In this document: piece by piece, positions 16,546-26,158 of the stretch | Layout of the letters: each line of letters opens with the position of its first letter | Numbering within the stretch: the stretch's first letter is position 1 | Source of the DNA: Colwellia sp. 12G3 | GTDB lineage: Bacteria; Pseudomonadota; Gammaproteobacteria; Enterobacterales; Alteromonadaceae | Length of the DNA: 64,000 nt | Direction of reading: 5' to 3' | NCBI RefSeq assembly: GCF_002836775.1 | Contig: NZ_PJAQ01000004.1 | Coordinates: forward strand, 1-64,000 | Program-made: the position numbers and the translations under genes | The notes under the pieces: generated by a model | Databases searched by the model: none | What the model saw: only the letters and a program-made list of their open reading frames with translations | What the model was told of the DNA's origin: nothing

Positions 16546-18783
16546 CTAAAAAGTGTCACTATCGGCTAGTAAGAATGTATTATCACCATCAGCCCGGGCC
16601 CTCATGGTAGCAAGTCGAGCTTTTATGCCCCCCATCATTTGTCCAAACTGCTGTTCTTTATTCATTTGCGCTAGAATAGGTTCTAAATCAGCTTGCCATA
16701 CTTTAATCCAACCCGCATCTATAGCACCCTGAAAATATTGATATGTTTCACTTGTCTTGTTTTGCAAAGCATTAATTAAGGCCATATTATAATAATAAGA
16801 GGGCTCATTAGCTTTTTTGCTTTTAGCTTTGTCTAAAAATTCAGTAAAACCATTAATAATCGTGGTTGCCTGTTCAAGCTCTTCTATCTGTATATAGGCA
16901 TAAGCTAAATGAAGTGCAGACTGCCCTTCCGATAAGTAATAAAAAGAGTCATTGTTCATCGACTTGTCACTACGAAGTCGTTCAAAAGCAGTAATAGCCT
17001 GAGTATATTTCCCCTGATAAAAGGCAATTTCACCTTCAATATAATTGTTCATCCCTGCCTTTTCACCGGTGAACTTAATGTTTTTCAATAAAGTAAGCGC
17101 TGCATTTATATCCCCCTGAGTCGCGTAAAATCGTGCTTTCATAAAGTTGATATCTTCTACTGAAAATTGAGATTCTTTTTTACCCGCATAATCAAACCAT
17201 TGCTGTGTTTTTTCAACTTTCCCCATGTCCATATTAGCAATCAATAAGCCCCTTATTGCTTCCTTATTTATCGGGTCAACATCAAGCGCTCTTTCATACA
17301 TGCTGATTGATTCATCAAGTCTGCCGCGTGTTGATAAAATATCGCCTACTAAGTTATAAGCTCCAGGATAATAGGGGTCATTACTTATAATTTGTGAAAA
17401 TATGTCCATCGCTTTTTTTTCAGATCCTTCTTGGTAATAACACCAGGCCACATTGTATGCTGCGACTGGAGATTTAGGGTCTAACACATATGCCTGTTCA
17501 AATAGTTTATGTGCGCCATCAATATCACCATTACTTTGCAGTAAAGCGCCGTACCACATATAAGTCATTGCGTAGTTAGGGTTAATACTTATCGCTGTTT
17601 TAAATGATTGTTCAGCTTTTTCCGCATCGCTTTCTGTTAACATTAATCCTTGAGTCGCATGTGCAGCAGCCAAGTTAGGATTCAATTGAAAAGCAGTATC
17701 AAGCGCATCTTTCGCCGCAATATTGGCTTCGTTACCCGGCAAGTTACCATAGAGGGCAAGCAAAATATTGGCATTAGCAATACCAACAAATGCTCGAGCA
17801 TAGCCAGCATCAAACATCACAGCATCCTGAAAATGCTGTAAAGCTTTATTAATAGAGGGTGCCGTTCGATGTGCTAACTCTTGTTGACCTTTACCAAAGG
17901 CAACCATGGCATCAACATTATTAGTTTCTACGACATATTCGAATGTACTGTTTTTACCAAGCAAAGTGACTTTCATTTTATCGACTACGGCTCTAGCAAT
18001 ATCGTCTTGTATTTGAAAAATATCACGGTACTCTCGATCATACGTTTCTGACCAAAGATGTTCACCGGTACTCACCTTAATCAACTGGGCTGTCACTCGA
18101 ATCTTATTCGTTGTGTCGTTTTTTCTAATACTGCCTTCAAGAATGGTATCTACTCCTAACTCTCTCCCTATTTCTACAATAGTTTTATTAGAAACACCTT
18201 TATAAGCAAAGGAAGACGTTCTAGCAGCAACTTGTAAATCGGGGATTTTAGCGAGTAAGTTTAATAACTCTTCGACCATACCATCAGCAAAAAATTCGTC
18301 TTCGGGATCATTACTAAACGGCACAAAAGGTAAAATGGCAATGGATTCTTTTTTGTTAATCGATAATGATTTTTGAGCAATAGGTAGTTGTTCACTAGAC
18401 ACGACCGATGTCTGTTGTAATGTTTGTGGGTTTTGCCCTTCTAACCAGAGTTGACAAGCCAAAGTAACAACAACCGCCAAAGCGAGTGAGCCTGCAACCG
18501 ACAAGGTTGTTTGGATATTCGCTTGTGGTGTACTATCTGATGCGCCACCACTTTTAACTCTTACAATGCCTTTAGCCGTGAAGTTATATAACCAAGCAAA
18601 AATTAAGGAAACGGGGAAACCGACTAAAAACACTTGTAATAAGGTTGTCATCACAGAGTCGGGTAGTCCTAATGCAGGCACCGCTAAGTCAGCTATTTGA
18701 ATTAATGGCCAAGCAGACACCGCATATATGGTGGCAACTTTGAATACTTGTCGGTGCCTTAATTGTGCTAAGAAACTATCCAA
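16546..18783 (-). CDS. TolB-like/TPR-repeat membrane protein
   Basis: 745 residues. The N-terminus (MDSFLAQLRHRQVFKVATIY) precedes two hydrophobic stretches (about 17-60) and a further helix near 93-110. Next comes a periplasmic TolB-N/FlgO-like domain, starting ESIAILPFVPFSNDPEDEFFADGMVEELL and ending with the RVTAQLIKVSTGEHLWSE block. At least eight TPR units follow (NPNLAAAHATQGL, NPNYAMTYMWYGALL, DPKSPVAAYNVAW, DPYYPGAYNLVGDIL, DPINKEAIRGLL). Such proteins usually carry an N-terminal CadC or adenylate-cyclase module; this one does not. Role probably as a scaffold; regulatory output unknown. Followed closely by the hypothetical gene at 15994. Confidence 0.82.
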   Translation of the reverse strand: MDSFLAQLRHRQVFKVATIYAVSAWPLIQIADLAVPALGLPDSVMTTLLQVFLVGFPVSLIFAWLYNFTAKGIVRVKSGGASDSTPQANIQTTLSVAGSLALAVVVTLACQLWLEGQNPQTLQQTSVVSSEQLPIAQKSLSINKKESIAILPFVPFSNDPEDEFFADGMVEELLNLLAKIPDLQVAARTSSFAYKGVSNKTIVEIGRELGVDTILEGSIRKNDTTNKIRVTAQLIKVSTGEHLWSETYDREYRDIFQIQDDIARAVVDKMKVTLLGKNSTFEYVVETNNVDAMVAFGKGQQELAHRTAPSINKALQHFQDAVMFDAGYARAFVGIANANILLALYGNLPGNEANIAAKDALDTAFQLNPNLAAAHATQGLMLTESDAEKAEQSFKTAISINPNYAMTYMWYGALLQSNGDIDGAHKLFEQAYVLDPKSPVAAYNVAWCYYQEGSEKKAMDIFSQIISNDPYYPGAYNLVGDILSTRGRLDESISMYERALDVDPINKEAIRGLLIANMDMGKVEKTQQWFDYAGKKESQFSVEDINFMKARFYATQGDINAALTLLKNIKFTGEKAGMNNYIEGEIAFYQGKYTQAITAFERLRSDKSMNNDSFYYLSEGQSALHLAYAYIQIEELEQATTIINGFTEFLDKAKSKKANEPSYYYNMALINALQNKTSETYQYFQGAIDAGWIKVWQADLEPILAQMNKEQQFGQMMGGIKARLATMRARADGDNTFLLADSDTF

Positions 18784-18815
18784 TTATTTTCTCCACGGTC
18801 TTGTTAAGCACTAAT

Positions 18816-19709
18816 TTATTCATGAGTTATTTTTGCTATAGAAACTGAGCCATTAATAGTATTCATACTTAATTTTCCAGAGCCCTCACCTGAAATAAAA
18901 TTAAGTGTTTTCTTATGTAAATTACCATCTATAGGTAAGTCAGTAGTAAGTTGGTTTTTAATTTCTCCACCAAATTGACTAACCACCTCACACTCTGCAT
19001 TTAGCTCACCGGCGACTTTATAGAACATGTCTCCACTGACACTAGACAGTTTTAGCTGCGCTTGATTTTTAACTGGACCGCTGATGCGAGTATCACCTGA
19101 TATATTTTTGATTATTAATTTATCTGTACCACTAATCTCTGCGGTGATATCGCCTGACACAGACTTTAGAAATACCTGTTCAAAATCACCTGAAAAAACA
19201 ATCTTACCGCTAACCGATTCTATTTTAGTCAAACCGGAAGACTCAACGAGTGTCACATCTCCGCTGACGACAGACAGCTTGATTTTCCCGTGTGATTTTT
19301 TTACCACTAAGTTACCACTAATGGATTTACCTTCAATATGGCTATCTAACTGAGTAATATTAAAGGAAGTATCAACCCCTTTGAAACGTAACTTTAATTT
19401 CTGTGGCATGAATATACTGAGTACACTGGAGTCCCCCCAATGCTGTTGTCGTTGGGTATCAATTTTGATCAAGGTTTTGTCTTTTTTAGTTTCAAATATT
19501 AACTTATTAGTCGTATCGTCTAGTTCACCTTGAACCATGACCTCCTGTTTATCCCATCCTTGTATTTTGACAAGTCCGCGAGGTATTTCTACAAAAACGA
19601 TCCCCTTATCTTCAACCGATAATGACTGGTTAATTTTCTCCCCTGCCATGCAAGCACCCGAAAAGGTAATAATCAGAATGAAGCTGAATTGACTAAAAAT
19701 TTGATTCAA
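18816..19709 (-). CDS. DUF4097-type secreted beta-helix protein
   Basis: 297 residues with a Sec signal peptide (hydrophobic about 6-20, cleavage near CMAG-EK). The mature part consists of short beta repeats, many ending V-S-G-D/K (SVSGDVTL, SVSGKIVFSG, SVSGDITAE, ISGDTRISG, SVSGDMFYK), as in DUF4097/DUF4098 putative adhesin-like proteins. It is periplasmic or envelope-associated. In other genomes such genes follow extracytoplasmic sigma or anti-sigma genes; here it precedes the TolB/TPR gene with 32 nt between, suggesting one operon. Function unknown. Confidence 0.78.
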   Translation of the reverse strand: MNQIFSQFSFILIITFSGACMAGEKINQSLSVEDKGIVFVEIPRGLVKIQGWDKQEVMVQGELDDTTNKLIFETKKDKTLIKIDTQRQQHWGDSSVLSIFMPQKLKLRFKGVDTSFNITQLDSHIEGKSISGNLVVKKSHGKIKLSVVSGDVTLVESSGLTKIESVSGKIVFSGDFEQVFLKSVSGDITAEISGTDKLIIKNISGDTRISGPVKNQAQLKLSSVSGDMFYKVAGELNAECEVVSQFGGEIKNQLTTDLPIDGNLHKKTLNFISGEGSGKLSMNTINGSVSIAKITHE

Positions 19710-19820
19710 AAAGTGAGACCTCGTTTAATGCCAGATGAGTTTATCTATTGGAAACTATAAAATAAGTATACCTAAATTTTAAAAAATGATTATTATTAAA
19801 TCGTTAGACGATGTTTCAGA

Positions 19821-21218
19821 CTACAAAGATTGAATTGGAATCGACATATTATAGCGCAGACCTTTATTAGGCTCACTTTGAACAGTGATCTTTCCATTTA
19901 AGGTCGAGGTCACTAAGTTATAAATGAGATGAGTACCTAAACCGCTGCCGCCACTACCTCTTTTTGTAGTATAAAATGGTTCAAATAACATTTTTATTTC
20001 ATCCTCATTTAATCCCTTGCCATTGTCTTGATAACAAATAACAAAACAATCATTTTCTTTCACAATAGTAATTTGTATGCAGCCTTTATCGTTATTATTT
20101 AACCCATGAATAATCGAGTTATTGATCATATTGGTGAGTACTTGAGAAATAGCGCCCGGTATCGTTTTCACTACTAAATTATCAGGACATTGTACAATAA
20201 CTTCATGAGGCAACTTTTTTAAAATAGGACGCAACGAAAGCAATATTTCATCAATATATTCCTTCATGTTTATTTCACGTGATGCTTCGGAAGATTGGTC
20301 AACGGCTATCTCTTTAAAACTATTAATTAGTTTTGCCGCTCTTAGCGTATTTGATTCGATTATGGTGCAAGCTTCATCTACATCCTCAAAAAAGTAATCT
20401 AAATGTTTATCGGATGCCGTATTATTTGTTATGTTCTTTTTCAACGTTTTATATTGGTGATGTAAGTTAGTTATCGCTGTGACGCATATGCCTATAGGCG
20501 TATTGATTTCATGAGCAATACCCGCAACTAAATTACCAAGGGAAGCCATTTTTTCTTTTTGCACAAGCTCATCTTGCGTATCGTTGAGCTTTTTCATCAT
20601 ACTTTCTAACACTACGTTTTGTTTTTTAATCAGTTTCAAGCCACTTTCAAGGGATTCTTTATCTTCTATTTCTTTATTTATAAACTTTCGTTGCTGAAGC
20701 ACAATCGCTAAGTTTGAAGCGACAAACGAAAGTAATTGCAGATCATTTTCTTCATACATATGATTACTTGAATAACTTTGTATGATAATTATTCCCATGA
20801 TGCCTTCATCGTTAGAAATAGGTGCACCCATCCAACTTTCACTTAACGAACCGATAATATGGGAAATTTTTCCTTTAGCTTTTAATTCTTCCTGCTCTGC
20901 ACTGGTAAAAAGGCAAGGTGTATTTTTACTAATGACATATGAAGAAAGACCTTCTCCAATCGGCATACTTGTACCGATAATTACGCTATCTTTTTCATCG
21001 ACAAAGTAATCAAAAACAATTAATTCGTCACTTGGTTCGTATAAAAATATGGCTATATTTTTTACATAGATTATTTCAGCAATTATCTCATGAATTTTTT
21101 CATAAATTTGAGTAAGAGTTAATTTAGACAACACTAGTGAAGATATCTTCAATAAAGCATTTATAACATTGAGATGGCTCTTATTAGCGCTTGTGGTGGG
21201 GCTGTTATTAATATTCAT
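19821..21218 (-). CDS. GAF-domain sensor histidine kinase
   Basis: 465 residues, soluble. The GAF domain (about 25-180) contains VKNIAIFLYEP and GLSSYVISKNTPCLF. A coiled coil (about 185-225) leads into the H box SLGNLVAGIAHEINTPIG, with the histidine near 237. The N box MINNSIIHGLNN, DNGKGL and GSGGSGLGTHLIYNL form the HATPase. It starts 3 nt after the HD-GYP regulator stop and so forms an operon pair with it. It would phosphorylate that regulator in response to a cytoplasmic ligand or redox cue. Confidence 0.9.
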   Translation of the reverse strand: MNINNSPTTSANKSHLNVINALLKISSLVLSKLTLTQIYEKIHEIIAEIIYVKNIAIFLYEPSDELIVFDYFVDEKDSVIIGTSMPIGEGLSSYVISKNTPCLFTSAEQEELKAKGKISHIIGSLSESWMGAPISNDEGIMGIIIIQSYSSNHMYEENDLQLLSFVASNLAIVLQQRKFINKEIEDKESLESGLKLIKKQNVVLESMMKKLNDTQDELVQKEKMASLGNLVAGIAHEINTPIGICVTAITNLHHQYKTLKKNITNNTASDKHLDYFFEDVDEACTIIESNTLRAAKLINSFKEIAVDQSSEASREINMKEYIDEILLSLRPILKKLPHEVIVQCPDNLVVKTIPGAISQVLTNMINNSIIHGLNNNDKGCIQITIVKENDCFVICYQDNGKGLNEDEIKMLFEPFYTTKRGSGGSGLGTHLIYNLVTSTLNGKITVQSEPNKGLRYNMSIPIQSL

Positions 21219-21221
21219 TAA

Positions 21222-22772
21222 TTACAAACAGTCACTTTTTGTTAGCTCATTATTTATTTGAACTATGTCATCAAGCCTGTTCATTAGAGCTGTTACTACA
21301 TCAGGATCAAAATGTTTATTTGTTTCCTCTTTCAATAGTTTCAAAATATCTTCTAAAGCCCAAGGTTCTTTGTAACAACGTTTATGAATTAATGCATCAA
21401 ACACGTCTGCAACCGCTACTATTCTTGCGAATATATGAATTTCATCGCCTTTTAATGCTGCCGGATAACCCGTTCCATCATATTTTTCATGATGTTGCTG
21501 CGCAATTACCGCCGCCGCCTTTAATATCGGTCTATCCGAGCCCGCTAAGATATCAAATCCCAACTCTGCATGTTGCTTCATAATGGCCATTTCTTCGTCA
21601 GATAATCTACCTGGCTTTAAAAGTATGCTATCGGGTATCGATATTTTACCGACATCATGCATTGGGGTGGCTTGCTTTAAAATTTCGCAGTCACTCTCTG
21701 GTAAATTTAATTCCTTCGCTAAAACAAAACAAAATTCTGACATACGTTTAATATGGTTACCCGCTTCTTTTGAACGAGACTCCACCGCATTACCTAATCG
21801 GTTTATTAAGTCTTCTTGAGTTTTTATTATTTCTTCATTCAACAATAAATTATCAAAGGCAATGCCTATGCTATTTGAAAATAAATTGAGCAATTGAATA
21901 TTAACATCTGTTAACTGCTCAATTTGATTACCCTTTAAATACAGTAAACTTTCTTGATCGCTCTTTGACGGGAAATAGGCAACATAGTGTTCACCTTCAT
22001 AGACACTACCTTTTATTTTTCTTGATTCATCCAATAACTCAATGGCTTTGGCTTCTAACCCATTTTCTAATGAAATATTGCCGCACTCAGCAATGATTTG
22101 ATAATCGTTCGCATAACAAATTGTTCCTGCCCCATCTACCGGTTTTATTAGGGCTCCTTTTTGATCTACATGAATTAAGGAAACAACTTGCTGTAATAAT
22201 CCATTAAAGAAATGTTTTAAGGTTTTCTTTTCAAGTAAATCCGTGGTCGATTCAATAACCTGCTGCAATCCTAATCGATAAGCCCTTTCGTAAGTTCTAG
22301 ATTGGTCTATTTTAATCAAATCTCGATAAGCTCTTATAGCGGTAACCACTGTAGTAAATAGCTTGGTTCGGTCTAGCTCAGTTTTTTGTTTATAGTCATT
22401 AATATCGTAATTCATAATAACTTCTTCTTCAGGTGCCTGCCCTGGCTGTCCTGTTCTGAGTATAATCCGAGTAAAAGTATTTTTATTTTCTTCTCGTAGC
22501 CATTTAGCAACTCTCAGCCCAGCATCATCAGTTTCCATAACAACATCAAGAAAGATTAATGCTATATCATCATTTTCTTCAAGCACTTGCATTGCTTCAA
22601 TTGAATTGAAGGCACTTAAAAACTCTACACCTCGCTCTTCTAATTCGAAGCGTTTTAGCGCCATTTTTGTTACGGTATGAATGTCTATCTCATCATCAAC
22701 AATGAGTATTCGCCATGGTTTCAACTGTGGTTGAGCTTCATCACTTTTAAGCAAACTAAAAGGCATATTCAT
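21222..22772 (-). CDS. HD-GYP response regulator (DUF3369), c-di-GMP phosphodiesterase
   Basis: 516 residues. A receiver domain (about 20-150) has LIVDDEID and D76 in IFLDVVME. The DUF3369 linker/GAF-like domain is recognisable from RIILRTGQPGQAPEEEVI and NDYKQKTELDRTKLFTTV. The HD-GYP domain has MHDVGKISIPDSILLKPG (HD near 374), QHAELGFDIL and HHEKYDGTGYP (GYP intact), then ARIVAVADVFDAL. The metal and GYP residues are all present, so c-di-GMP hydrolysis is likely. Operon partner of the downstream histidine kinase. Together with the EAL regulator at 14.3 kb it makes two c-di-GMP hydrolases in 9 kb. Confidence 0.92.
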   Translation of the reverse strand: MNMPFSLLKSDEAQPQLKPWRILIVDDEIDIHTVTKMALKRFELEERGVEFLSAFNSIEAMQVLEENDDIALIFLDVVMETDDAGLRVAKWLREENKNTFTRIILRTGQPGQAPEEEVIMNYDINDYKQKTELDRTKLFTTVVTAIRAYRDLIKIDQSRTYERAYRLGLQQVIESTTDLLEKKTLKHFFNGLLQQVVSLIHVDQKGALIKPVDGAGTICYANDYQIIAECGNISLENGLEAKAIELLDESRKIKGSVYEGEHYVAYFPSKSDQESLLYLKGNQIEQLTDVNIQLLNLFSNSIGIAFDNLLLNEEIIKTQEDLINRLGNAVESRSKEAGNHIKRMSEFCFVLAKELNLPESDCEILKQATPMHDVGKISIPDSILLKPGRLSDEEMAIMKQHAELGFDILAGSDRPILKAAAVIAQQHHEKYDGTGYPAALKGDEIHIFARIVAVADVFDALIHKRCYKEPWALEDILKLLKEETNKHFDPDVVTALMNRLDDIVQINNELTKSDCL

Positions 22773-22912
22773 AACACTAAATAATTGGGGTTATATATTT
22801 ATATTAGCTCGAAATATTTATAAGTAAAAAAACTGCAGAAATAAAACTTAACACCATGAATAGTAATATTTATTTAAAGCGATACTGATGTACTTAATAT
22901 CGGATTTATAAA

Positions 22913-25900
22913 TCAGTTCACTTGCTCTGGCCAGTTTACTTTAGCGTTATCTAAGCCATTTTTACAACTCATTGGCTCATTGCCTTTATAATTTTGACAT
23001 CCCCAAAACTCACCCTTTTTACTTGAACGCAAAATCATGTCGGCATCACATTGACTACAAGTTGGTATCACATTTTCACATAAATCATTTAAACAAATTT
23101 TAAAACCTGGAAAGCGCTTTCGTGTCATTGGACTTTCACAATTTGCACAAGACTTTTCTTTATGCTCACAACGAGGGAAATGGGTACAGGCATAAAAAGC
23201 ACCAAAGCGGCCAGTTTTTTTCTTCAATGTGCCCGTTTCACAAACCAAGCAATTTATTTCATTTATGAATAATTGACTTGTTGTAGTGTCAAATTCATTC
23301 AATTCAATGTGATGCTCATCCACAAGCTCCTTAACAAAGCAACTGGCCTCTATCATATCGGCAATCAAATAAACTCTATCTTTAGCTCGAGTGAGTGCCA
23401 CATAAAATAATCGTCGCTCTTCCGCATATTCAAAGGCTTCTTTTTTTGCGAGTAGCGCATCGAGTAATGTTGAGGCAACTTGTTCTGAGGGAAAACCATG
23501 AACGCCTTTTTTCAGCCCTAAAATGATCACATAATCAGCCTCTTTGCCTTTTGATGCATGAAAAGACTGGGCCTCGATAGTTAACAATGGGTATTGGTTA
23601 TTCAACCTATTAAGGTCAACGTTGTTAGGTAAGAGAAACCAAAAACGCGCTAATACATAAACGTTTACCGGCTTAGCTACTTGAGCTGAAATAGCAGCTA
23701 AAACGTCATCAAGTGCACCATTTCCCATCTCATCGATAATCGTTGCTTTTTGTGACTTCGCTAGATTACTCTCTCGTTTAAGAAGAGAAATAGCAGGCGC
23801 GTTAACTTGCTTTAACGATTTAATGGTTTTATTAATTTGTGCCGGATTTTTACTAATGAAATTGGTTGCGACTTTACCTATTTGATTATTGAATCGAAAA
23901 GTCTGGTCTAATTCTGATTGAGTCGTTGCGCCAAAATAACTGGAGAATTCAGTTGTTAGGGTGAAATCCGCGCCGCTGAATCGATAAATAGCCTGCCAGT
24001 CATCGCCGACAGCAAACACCGAACATTCTTTATTATTGTCACGTAACGCTTTGACTAAACGCGCGCGCGGCTCTGATATATCTTGAAATTCATCGACCAT
24101 AATATAACGCCATGGGGATTGAAACTTCCCCGTTTGTACGTAGCTTAATGCCTTATTAATCATATCTTCAAAATCAATTTCAGCGTGACTGGTTAAGCGT
24201 TGTTCATAAGCAACTAGAATAGGTTTAAGTAATGCTAGCACTTTTTCTGTCTGTGCTGGATGCTCCGAATTAGCGATGAGTTTATCTTTTAAAATGTTGT
24301 CTAACTCCCCCTCTAAACAGGCAGACTTATAAAGTCCAACTAACTGACAAATAGTTTGTCCAAGATCCGTTATTCTGCCACTTTTATTTAGCGTTGAGAG
24401 TATTAACTCGCTAGGTATTAACGCTATAGGAAAACGTTCGGCCGGTAATAAGTTTAATTGCGATTGTCGCTCAATCAGTGATGCCATTAAGGCGCTAAGT
24501 AGCTTGCCTTCTTTATGCTGAGCAAAGCTAAATTCAAGACATTTTGTCTCAAACTTTTTATGGGTGTCTCGTTTCCAATGAATACTCTCGTGGTAAGCAT
24601 CGTTATCAATATAATCGGCGGTACCTCCGTTCTCGTCTATCGCGTAATACTCAAGATAAATATTTAGCGCTGGAAGGAAAAAATTAGGCTGATATTGTTT
24701 ACGATCTAGCGTTTTCACCCCATAAGCGTAGTTAGTTTGATAATGATATTCTATACCGTGAGAGAACAATCTATTGGCAATATGCAGCTCTGCAAAGCTG
24801 TTAACTCTGTCGCCTTTAAAGGTGCGGATATTATTATCATTAAAGTACTGATAGCAATCTCCAAGACTTTTAAAATCAAAACAACTTCGCTCAACGTAAA
24901 AGTACTTAACGAAATACTCAAGGGTCAGTTCACAATATTGAGCATCTTCGCTAATGCGCTTTTCAAAATAACGTTGAATCCATTTCGATTTTGCTTTTTC
25001 ATCTTGTGAAAATACCGATAAATTGGGTCTTTTACCTTCAACCTGAGTGATAATACTCAGCCCTAAACTATGAAAAGTAGTCGCGCTAATTTTATCAGTT
25101 GATAACTTATCTTTTATTCTTTCATCCATTTCATCAGCCGCTTTACGACCATAAGCGAGCAGTAATATTTGCTCACTTTCGGCCTGTCGACTATTTAATA
25201 AATACCCTGCACGACCAACCATCACACTGGTTTTGCCTGTGCCAGCACCAGCTAGCAATAGATTATTATCATTATCGATAATACAAGCCCTGCGCTGGCG
25301 ATGTGTCAAAGGGTTTGACTCAACATTATCAAAAAAGGCTTTATGCGCTTGTAGTTGTTTATTGATATAGCTTTCACGACAATCAGCTATGCCCTGCGCT
25401 TGCCAATGCTGGTAATACGAAAGCCATTGCAGTTTTTTGGCAATTGTTGCCTGATTTTTACTACTCGATTTACTTAACTTGCTTAACTTGCTTAAGCTAA
25501 ACCACGGGAACCAGCGCTGCCACTCTTGATTTACCGCTAATTGAATAGGTTCAATACTCGATTGACGTAAATAGCGATTAGTGGTGATTTTTACTATGGT
25601 TGCTAATAATGTTTCAACACGCTTAATACTGGCCGATGCCCAAAGTAGTTCACAATTACTTTTTTGTATGCGTTTTGAGTTATACGCCAACATGGTAAAA
25701 ACATAGTTTTTATTGGCTGTTTTAAATGAAAGGATTTGTCCAAAGAAGCTAAGATGAAATTGTGGCGGAGCCAGTAGCTCTTCCCATTGAAACTTGATCA
25801 AGCGATCTTTAACTTCAATAGTTATGCCACTGTCACTGATTTCTATTACTGTAGATATTCCAATAAACCGACCAAAAATACTTGAAGAGATACATTTCAT
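22913..25900 (-). CDS. helD: DNA helicase IV (HelD/UvrD superfamily) with C-terminal zinc fingers
   Basis: About 995 residues from the ATG at 25900; longer frames start with TTG codons. An N-terminal HelD-like segment is followed by Walker A AGAGTGKTS (about 222), MDERI, TTFHSLG and the SF1 Walker B DEFQDIS (about 605), then VGDDWQAIYRF, FHASKGKEAD and YVALTRAKD. Between motifs I and II is an insert of about 100 residues (about 375-470). It has YQPNFFLPALNIYLEYY, a PD-(D/E)XK-like insert whose D and K positions read N and Y, so it is probably inactive. The tail carries three CxxC pairs of the topoisomerase C4 zinc-finger type. E. coli HelD (684 aa) lacks the insert and the fingers. It unwinds 3'-5' in recombination and repair. 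Confidence 0.88.
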   Translation of the reverse strand: MKCISSSIFGRFIGISTVIEISDSGITIEVKDRLIKFQWEELLAPPQFHLSFFGQILSFKTANKNYVFTMLAYNSKRIQKSNCELLWASASIKRVETLLATIVKITTNRYLRQSSIEPIQLAVNQEWQRWFPWFSLSKLSKLSKSSSKNQATIAKKLQWLSYYQHWQAQGIADCRESYINKQLQAHKAFFDNVESNPLTHRQRRACIIDNDNNLLLAGAGTGKTSVMVGRAGYLLNSRQAESEQILLLAYGRKAADEMDERIKDKLSTDKISATTFHSLGLSIITQVEGKRPNLSVFSQDEKAKSKWIQRYFEKRISEDAQYCELTLEYFVKYFYVERSCFDFKSLGDCYQYFNDNNIRTFKGDRVNSFAELHIANRLFSHGIEYHYQTNYAYGVKTLDRKQYQPNFFLPALNIYLEYYAIDENGGTADYIDNDAYHESIHWKRDTHKKFETKCLEFSFAQHKEGKLLSALMASLIERQSQLNLLPAERFPIALIPSELILSTLNKSGRITDLGQTICQLVGLYKSACLEGELDNILKDKLIANSEHPAQTEKVLALLKPILVAYEQRLTSHAEIDFEDMINKALSYVQTGKFQSPWRYIMVDEFQDISEPRARLVKALRDNNKECSVFAVGDDWQAIYRFSGADFTLTTEFSSYFGATTQSELDQTFRFNNQIGKVATNFISKNPAQINKTIKSLKQVNAPAISLLKRESNLAKSQKATIIDEMGNGALDDVLAAISAQVAKPVNVYVLARFWFLLPNNVDLNRLNNQYPLLTIEAQSFHASKGKEADYVIILGLKKGVHGFPSEQVASTLLDALLAKKEAFEYAEERRLFYVALTRAKDRVYLIADMIEASCFVKELVDEHHIELNEFDTTTSQLFINEINCLVCETGTLKKKTGRFGAFYACTHFPRCEHKEKSCANCESPMTRKRFPGFKICLNDLCENVIPTCSQCDADMILRSSKKGEFWGCQNYKGNEPMSCKNGLDNAKVNWPEQVN

Positions 25901-26158
25901 GTACAACAAAAACCCACATAGGAAAAATAAACAAACTCGAGAATGATTATTCTACCATTAGTGTTGTATCTAGGTAAAAATGAAGTGACACACTTATGTC
26001 GCTATTATATTAATCCTTGTAATTAGTCCTAGTAATTAATTATCAGATAGCGCCATTAGCTTGCATTAAGTTATGATTCAGTACGCATTGATGCATAAAA
26101 AAATAAGCAACAAAATATTGTACTGAACAAGCAAGATCAAAGTTTGGGAGAAGTTAGC

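Noticed and set aside
22913..25900. Active PD-(D/E)XK nuclease domain inside HelD
   Set aside because: The acidic and lysine positions expected for catalysis read N and Y, so activity is unlikely.
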